NCBI GenBank assembly: GCA_003612525.1
Contig: RAZD01000003.1
Coordinates: forward strand, 62,001-126,000
Origin: a bacterium C-53
GTDB lineage: Bacteria; Bacillota; Clostridia; Lachnospirales; Lachnospiraceae
Length of the DNA stretch: 64,000 nucleotides
Direction: 5' to 3'
Part shown: positions 60,400 through 64,000 of the stretch, one piece after another
How positions within the stretch are numbered: position 1 is the stretch's first letter
How the letters are laid out: the number at the start of each line of letters is the position of its first letter
The notes under the pieces: generated by a model
The model's database searches: none
Told to the model about the DNA's origin: nothing
The model's input: the letters and a program-made list of their open reading frames with translations, nothing else
Translations under genes and position numbers: made by a program

Positions 60400-62964
60400 T
60401 CACTCCATGCGAAGCCGCTCCACAATGCTCTGACGCTCCAGATTCTTAAAACACAAAAACGGAATCAGCGCCGCAAATATAAACAGTACAGGCGTACAAA
60501 CCGCAAGCGGCAATAACGTAAAGCGGAATGTCGTAAATCCGCCTGCTGTCATAGCCCGGATGACAATCCCCACCAAAAACGAACTAACTAAGAAAGACAC
60601 CGCAAGGGTTATTGCCGCATAATAAAGCCCCTCATATATCAAAAGGCTGCAAAGCTGTCTCTTTGTCATACCCACACTCTGTATCATAGCAAACTCCCGC
60701 TTGCGGGATACAATCGCCGTCACCATAGAATTTATAAAGTTCAACACACCAACCATAGCGATAATCACACTCACCGCGTTCCCCATTACAGCTGAAGAAC
60801 GCACTTCCGTCTCATACTGCTCCGCCTTTGTTTTCCGTGATTCCACCGGCAGACTGCTGTCTACATCTTTTGTATAATTGTCAAGCCATCCCTGCATCTC
60901 ATCCAGATGTTCATCATCTACATCTACAAACAGCTTACGCAGGGTATTTTCCGGCCACAGCGTGCGAAACGTATCAGAGGGAAGGATAAAATGCATCTCC
61001 ATAGAATCCGGCGCTCCCTTTTCCGATGCCCCGTCGTCAACCGGCGACAGTGGACAGACAACTGCCATCACCGTATAGTTTCTGCCTTCCAGTTCAATCC
61101 TGCTTCCTGTAGAAGGCGCAGGGAGCACAGGATATGACTCTCCCGCTTCAATCGCAGGACCAACTGCCAGAACATAACCGCCTTTTGCAAAAGCTTCCTT
61201 ATCAAAGCTGCCATCAAGCAGATACTGCGGCTGTGTGGCCGCCTCTAACGGAATACCATCCAGCCCATATACAACCGCACTCACTGTCCGGCTGTCCACC
61301 GCCTTCTGCAACTCTTTGGGTCCGTCCGGATCATAACTGCCCCAGTCTGAAAGCACTTCCGGCGTATAATAACTCCTCAGATTCTCAGTCGTCTGTTCAT
61401 CCATCTGCCACAGGAACTGATGCGTATACAGATGGCCTGCGGCCTCCAGCCCCTCAAAAGATTCCAAATGCTCTGTCAGGCTGCTCCCCAGTGTACTTCC
61501 CAGCGGATTATATCCGCCAATGTAATCGTCGCTTGTAACGTCCGCCAGTTCAAAATCTGCAATCATCAAATATGACAGATATTTTTCCATGTCAAATGCA
61601 GCATTCTTCGCATAAAAGCCGCAAAGCAGTACCAGGCTCAAAGTCAGGGAACATATCACAATAACCGTACGCTTCTTATTGCGCCAAAGATTCGCCCATG
61701 CCATCCCGCCCAGAGAAGCGCTGTTCTTTCTCTTCTTTGTTTTCCTGCTCCTGCTGTCCGCATCATTCATACGCAGGGCTTCTACCGGAGAGACCTTTCC
61801 GGCAAGCCGGGCCGGGCGCATGCATGAAATCAGCACCGTAAGCGTTGCAAAAGCTGCGGAGCCAATAAAAATAACAGGGTTCAGAGAAACCTTATTATTT
61901 CCTCCCAAAATGCCTGTAAAGGCCGGCACAAGCACAACTCCAAGCAGCCATCCCAGTATCAAACCTGCCGGAATTCCGATTGCACAAAGCCGACCGGACT
62001 GTCCGTAAATCAGTTTTTTAATCTGCCGCTCGGTCATACCAAGCGTTTTCAATTTTCCATAAAACTGAACGTCAGTTGTAACACTGATCTGGAAAACATT
62101 ATAAATAATCAAATATCCCGCGATAAATACCAGTATCATCCCTAAGTACATCGGCAGTGTCTGCTGGAGAGCCGTCGCTCCCATTTCCGGAGAATACGCC
62201 AGATTTATGCCGTACTTCAGATCAGAGAGTCCGGTATCCGCCAAAATCTGCCCCATCATACTTTCAATGTTCCTGTCACTGTATAAGGATACCTGTGCCA
62301 TATACTGCCCGAGAATGATTCCTTCCTGATTGTAATATCCGCCCGTCATCTCTTCTGCATAAGTCCGCGCAACCCAGGACATACTGGCATAGCTTGACTC
62401 ATTGCCCTCAAAGATGCCGCATAGAACAAAATCCGACCGGATGCAGTCCGCTTCAGAATCAGTCAAATCTTTCCGCCATTCAAGCGTGACACTCTCCCCA
62501 AGCTCCGCCGGAATTCCAAGCCGCTTCAGCGTAATCCGGTCAAGAGCCACTTCATTTGACGCTTCCGGCATCCGGCCAGTCGTTGGCGCGGCAAATGAAT
62601 GCCGCGCATAAGCATCACTGCCCCAGCGGATTTCCACCTGACGCCCTGCCAGTTCTTTATTCTCCGCCAGTCCCAAAACAATACTCGTTCCAACCTCTTT
62701 TACATCCGGATGGGCCGCCAGCTTCTTAACCGCTTCCGGATCTATGCTCTTAAAAGACACCTGAGCGTCATAACCAGTCTGACGAAATGTCATTTCCACA
62801 AGATTCTCACTCATGCTCTGCGCCAGCGTAAACAAAGTGGTAAACAGAATTGTGGTCATTGAAACTGCAAGCGCCGCAACCAGATTTCTGCCCCGGTTTT
62901 TATGGAAGGTGCGCCGGTTCAATACCAGAATCGGATGAAACGTTTTCTTATCCTTTTTATTCAT
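60400..62964 (-). CDS. FtsX-family ABC exporter permease
   Basis: An 854-residue permease with two FtsX units. Near the N-terminus one helix (NLVAALAVSMTTILFTTLFTLA) precedes a large outside domain (about 65-260), then three helices, a second outside domain (about 480-710) and the last three helices; VEALRMND and SIVERLRME are the paired cytoplasmic segments. Typical of exporters for antimicrobial peptides or lipids. ATGA overlap with the ATPase gene. Confidence 0.9.
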   Translation of the reverse strand: MNKKDKKTFHPILVLNRRTFHKNRGRNLVAALAVSMTTILFTTLFTLAQSMSENLVEMTFRQTGYDAQVSFKSIDPEAVKKLAAHPDVKEVGTSIVLGLAENKELAGRQVEIRWGSDAYARHSFAAPTTGRMPEASNEVALDRITLKRLGIPAELGESVTLEWRKDLTDSEADCIRSDFVLCGIFEGNESSYASMSWVARTYAEEMTGGYYNQEGIILGQYMAQVSLYSDRNIESMMGQILADTGLSDLKYGINLAYSPEMGATALQQTLPMYLGMILVFIAGYLIIYNVFQISVTTDVQFYGKLKTLGMTERQIKKLIYGQSGRLCAIGIPAGLILGWLLGVVLVPAFTGILGGNNKVSLNPVIFIGSAAFATLTVLISCMRPARLAGKVSPVEALRMNDADSRSRKTKKRKNSASLGGMAWANLWRNKKRTVIVICSLTLSLVLLCGFYAKNAAFDMEKYLSYLMIADFELADVTSDDYIGGYNPLGSTLGSSLTEHLESFEGLEAAGHLYTHQFLWQMDEQTTENLRSYYTPEVLSDWGSYDPDGPKELQKAVDSRTVSAVVYGLDGIPLEAATQPQYLLDGSFDKEAFAKGGYVLAVGPAIEAGESYPVLPAPSTGSRIELEGRNYTVMAVVCPLSPVDDGASEKGAPDSMEMHFILPSDTFRTLWPENTLRKLFVDVDDEHLDEMQGWLDNYTKDVDSSLPVESRKTKAEQYETEVRSSAVMGNAVSVIIAMVGVLNFINSMVTAIVSRKREFAMIQSVGMTKRQLCSLLIYEGLYYAAITLAVSFLVSSFLVGIVIRAMTAGGFTTFRFTLLPLAVCTPVLFIFAALIPFLCFKNLERQSIVERLRME

Positions 62965-63650
62965 GCCAGCTGCCTCCCCTGCTCCGTCACAATCCGTCCA
63001 TCCTCAATGCGGATAATCCGGTCAGCCATCTGAGCGATTTCAGGATTGTGCGTAATCATGACAATGGTCTGGTTGAACTCCTTACCAGTCATTTTCAGGA
63101 GATGAATGACATCGTCACTTGTCTTACTGTCCAGATTTCCTGTCGGTTCATCCGCCAGAATAATCGACGGTTTGCCAGCAAGTGCACGGGCTATCGCCAC
63201 TCTCTGCTGCTGGCCTCCGGATAAATGATTCGGAAGACTGTCAAGCTTCTGGCTAAGCCCCAGCATGTTTACTACCTGCATAACAAAATCCATATCCGGC
63301 CTGCGTCCATCAAGTGAAATCGGAAAGATGATATTCTCCCATACGCTTAAAACCGGGACAAGATTGTAATTCTGAAAGATAAAGCCAATTTGTTTTCTTC
63401 GAAAAACAGCCGACTGTTCGCTGTTCAGTTTCGAAAGTTCCGTGCTGCCTATTCGAACACTCCCTTCACTGGGAATATCCAGTCCTCCAATCATATTTAA
63501 AAGAGTGGATTTGCCGGAACCGGATGTGCCGATTACTGCGGTAAATCTGCCACGCTCAATCTCCAGGTCAATGCCATCCAGCGCTTTTACGAGCGCTTCC
63601 CCTTTTCCATAATATTTTTTTAAACCCTTTACCTTTAAAATCGCTTCCAT
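62961..63650 (-). CDS. MacB/LolD-type ABC exporter ATPase
   Basis: A 229-residue ATPase: [18 protein letters not shown] (Walker A), [14 protein letters not shown] (Q-loop), [15 protein letters not shown] (signature), [16 protein letters not shown] (Walker B) and ITHNPEIA (H-loop). Partner of the FtsX permease encoded next. A possible regulated promoter lies in 63651-63736, but I cannot define it. Confidence 0.93.
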   Translation of the reverse strand: MEAILKVKGLKKYYGKGEALVKALDGIDLEIERGRFTAVIGTSGSGKSTLLNMIGGLDIPSEGSVRIGSTELSKLNSEQSAVFRRKQIGFIFQNYNLVPVLSVWENIIFPISLDGRRPDMDFVMQVVNMLGLSQKLDSLPNHLSGGQQQRVAIARALAGKPSIILADEPTGNLDSKTSDDVIHLLKMTGKEFNQTIVMITHNPEIAQMADRIIRIEDGRIVTEQGRQLA

Positions 63651-63736
63651 GATAATCTCCCTCCTTGTGTTGTTCTTAGTCTACCAGACCAATGTCACAA
63701 TTCAGGTACAGCAAAGGTACAATTTTGTAACTTATC

Positions 63737-64000
63737 TTACTCCACTGGCCTCATTCTCTCGTTCAGGCTGCCTCTTACAATAAAGTGCAGACAGCTTATC
63801 GGTACCGCGACAGCCAGCATCGCAACGGCAATCACCAAAACACCGAGAGGCATCATGGAGAAAGTATAAACCATACTCCAGGATTCCATAGACCGGATTA
63901 CCTCAGGCATCACAAAACAATTAAATAAAATCACTGACGGCACAATGATGAGCGCCATCAGCATCGCATGAAAAACACCCTCCAACAGTACCAGGACATT
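63737..64000 (-). CDS. End of a second FtsX-like permease (partial)
   Basis: The frame is open to the window edge (codon boundary at 64000), so only the last 87 residues are visible: LLEGVFHAMLMALIIVPSVIL, a polar stretch, LGVLVIAVAMLAVAVPISC and RGSLNERMRPVE. The layout matches the end of the 854-residue permease nearby (EGLYYAAIT... SIVERLRME), which suggests another FtsX-type permease, upstream and possibly part of a sister exporter. Confidence 0.6.
   Translation of the reverse strand, partial: NVLVLLEGVFHAMLMALIIVPSVILFNCFVMPEVIRSMESWSMVYTFSMMPLGVLVIAVAMLAVAVPISCLHFIVRGSLNERMRPVE

Overview
The window looks like a chromosomal segment of an anaerobic gut-type Firmicute, most likely a Lachnospiraceae (Clostridium cluster XIVa) relative. 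The reasons are the rho-rpmE-DUF1385-prmC-prfA cluster, the paired GlgC/GlgD, DUF4364 and DUF4250 proteins, several beta-glucoside PTS/GH1 genes, BlaI/BlaR-like and VanZ genes, and Shine-Dalgarno-rich starts. The family assignment is inference; no rRNA or tRNA gene is present to confirm it.

Layout. 0-7.4 kb: the end of a manganese exporter (MntP), a DUF4180 protein, then a LysR regulator divergent from an 850-residue fusion enzyme (CoA-disulfide-reductase-like flavoprotein + rhodanese + siroheme sulfite/nitrite-reductase module + two [4Fe-4S] ferredoxin sites), followed by an FecBCD-type iron/cobalamin/heme-class ABC importer. 7.4-11.9 kb: beta-glucoside PTS EIIBCA and a 6-phospho-beta-glucosidase, with a divergent LysR regulator. 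12-22.9 kb: housekeeping genes (release factor, its methylase, L31, Rho, malic enzyme, radical-SAM YhcC type, RarA, deacetylase, uridine phosphorylase).

23.2-29.1 kb is an AT-rich accessory island and the main discovery. A tyrosine recombinase lies next to a 3.96-kb segment bounded by perfect 112-bp inverted repeats. Inside are two convergent, tail-overlapping genes: an ATP-grasp/radical-SAM fusion and a pentapeptide-repeat protein. Each repeat arm carries the RBS, start codon and first four codons of its gene, so either gene can be joined in frame to either flank. A strong candidate promoter lies only outside the right arm, and a terminator only outside the left arm. This is the architecture of a gene-swapping DNA inversion switch.

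29.3-41.1 kb: a BlaI/BlaR1-type pair with operator, VanZ, a small AAA ATPase, glgC-glgD, a graveyard of IS1182 and Rpn-family remnants, a BcrA-type ABC transporter with a two-component system, and an HPr-like protein lacking the regulatory serine. 41.3-50.5 kb: one long minus-strand operon (three GH1 enzymes, BglG-type antiterminator, PTS EIIBC, HAD phosphatase, EIIA, AEC transporter) led by a promoter, RAT site and overlapping terminator, so the antiterminator gene is inside the operon it controls. 50.7-64 kb: a metallo-hydrolase and carB, a large Mrr-nuclease-NACHT NTPase (probable antiphage protein), a membrane spermidine-synthase-like protein with DUF4250, and an FtsX-type ABC exporter, with the end of a second FtsX permease at the window edge.

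The whole reading is by eye: domain calls rest on motifs and remembered family features, and no similarity search was run.
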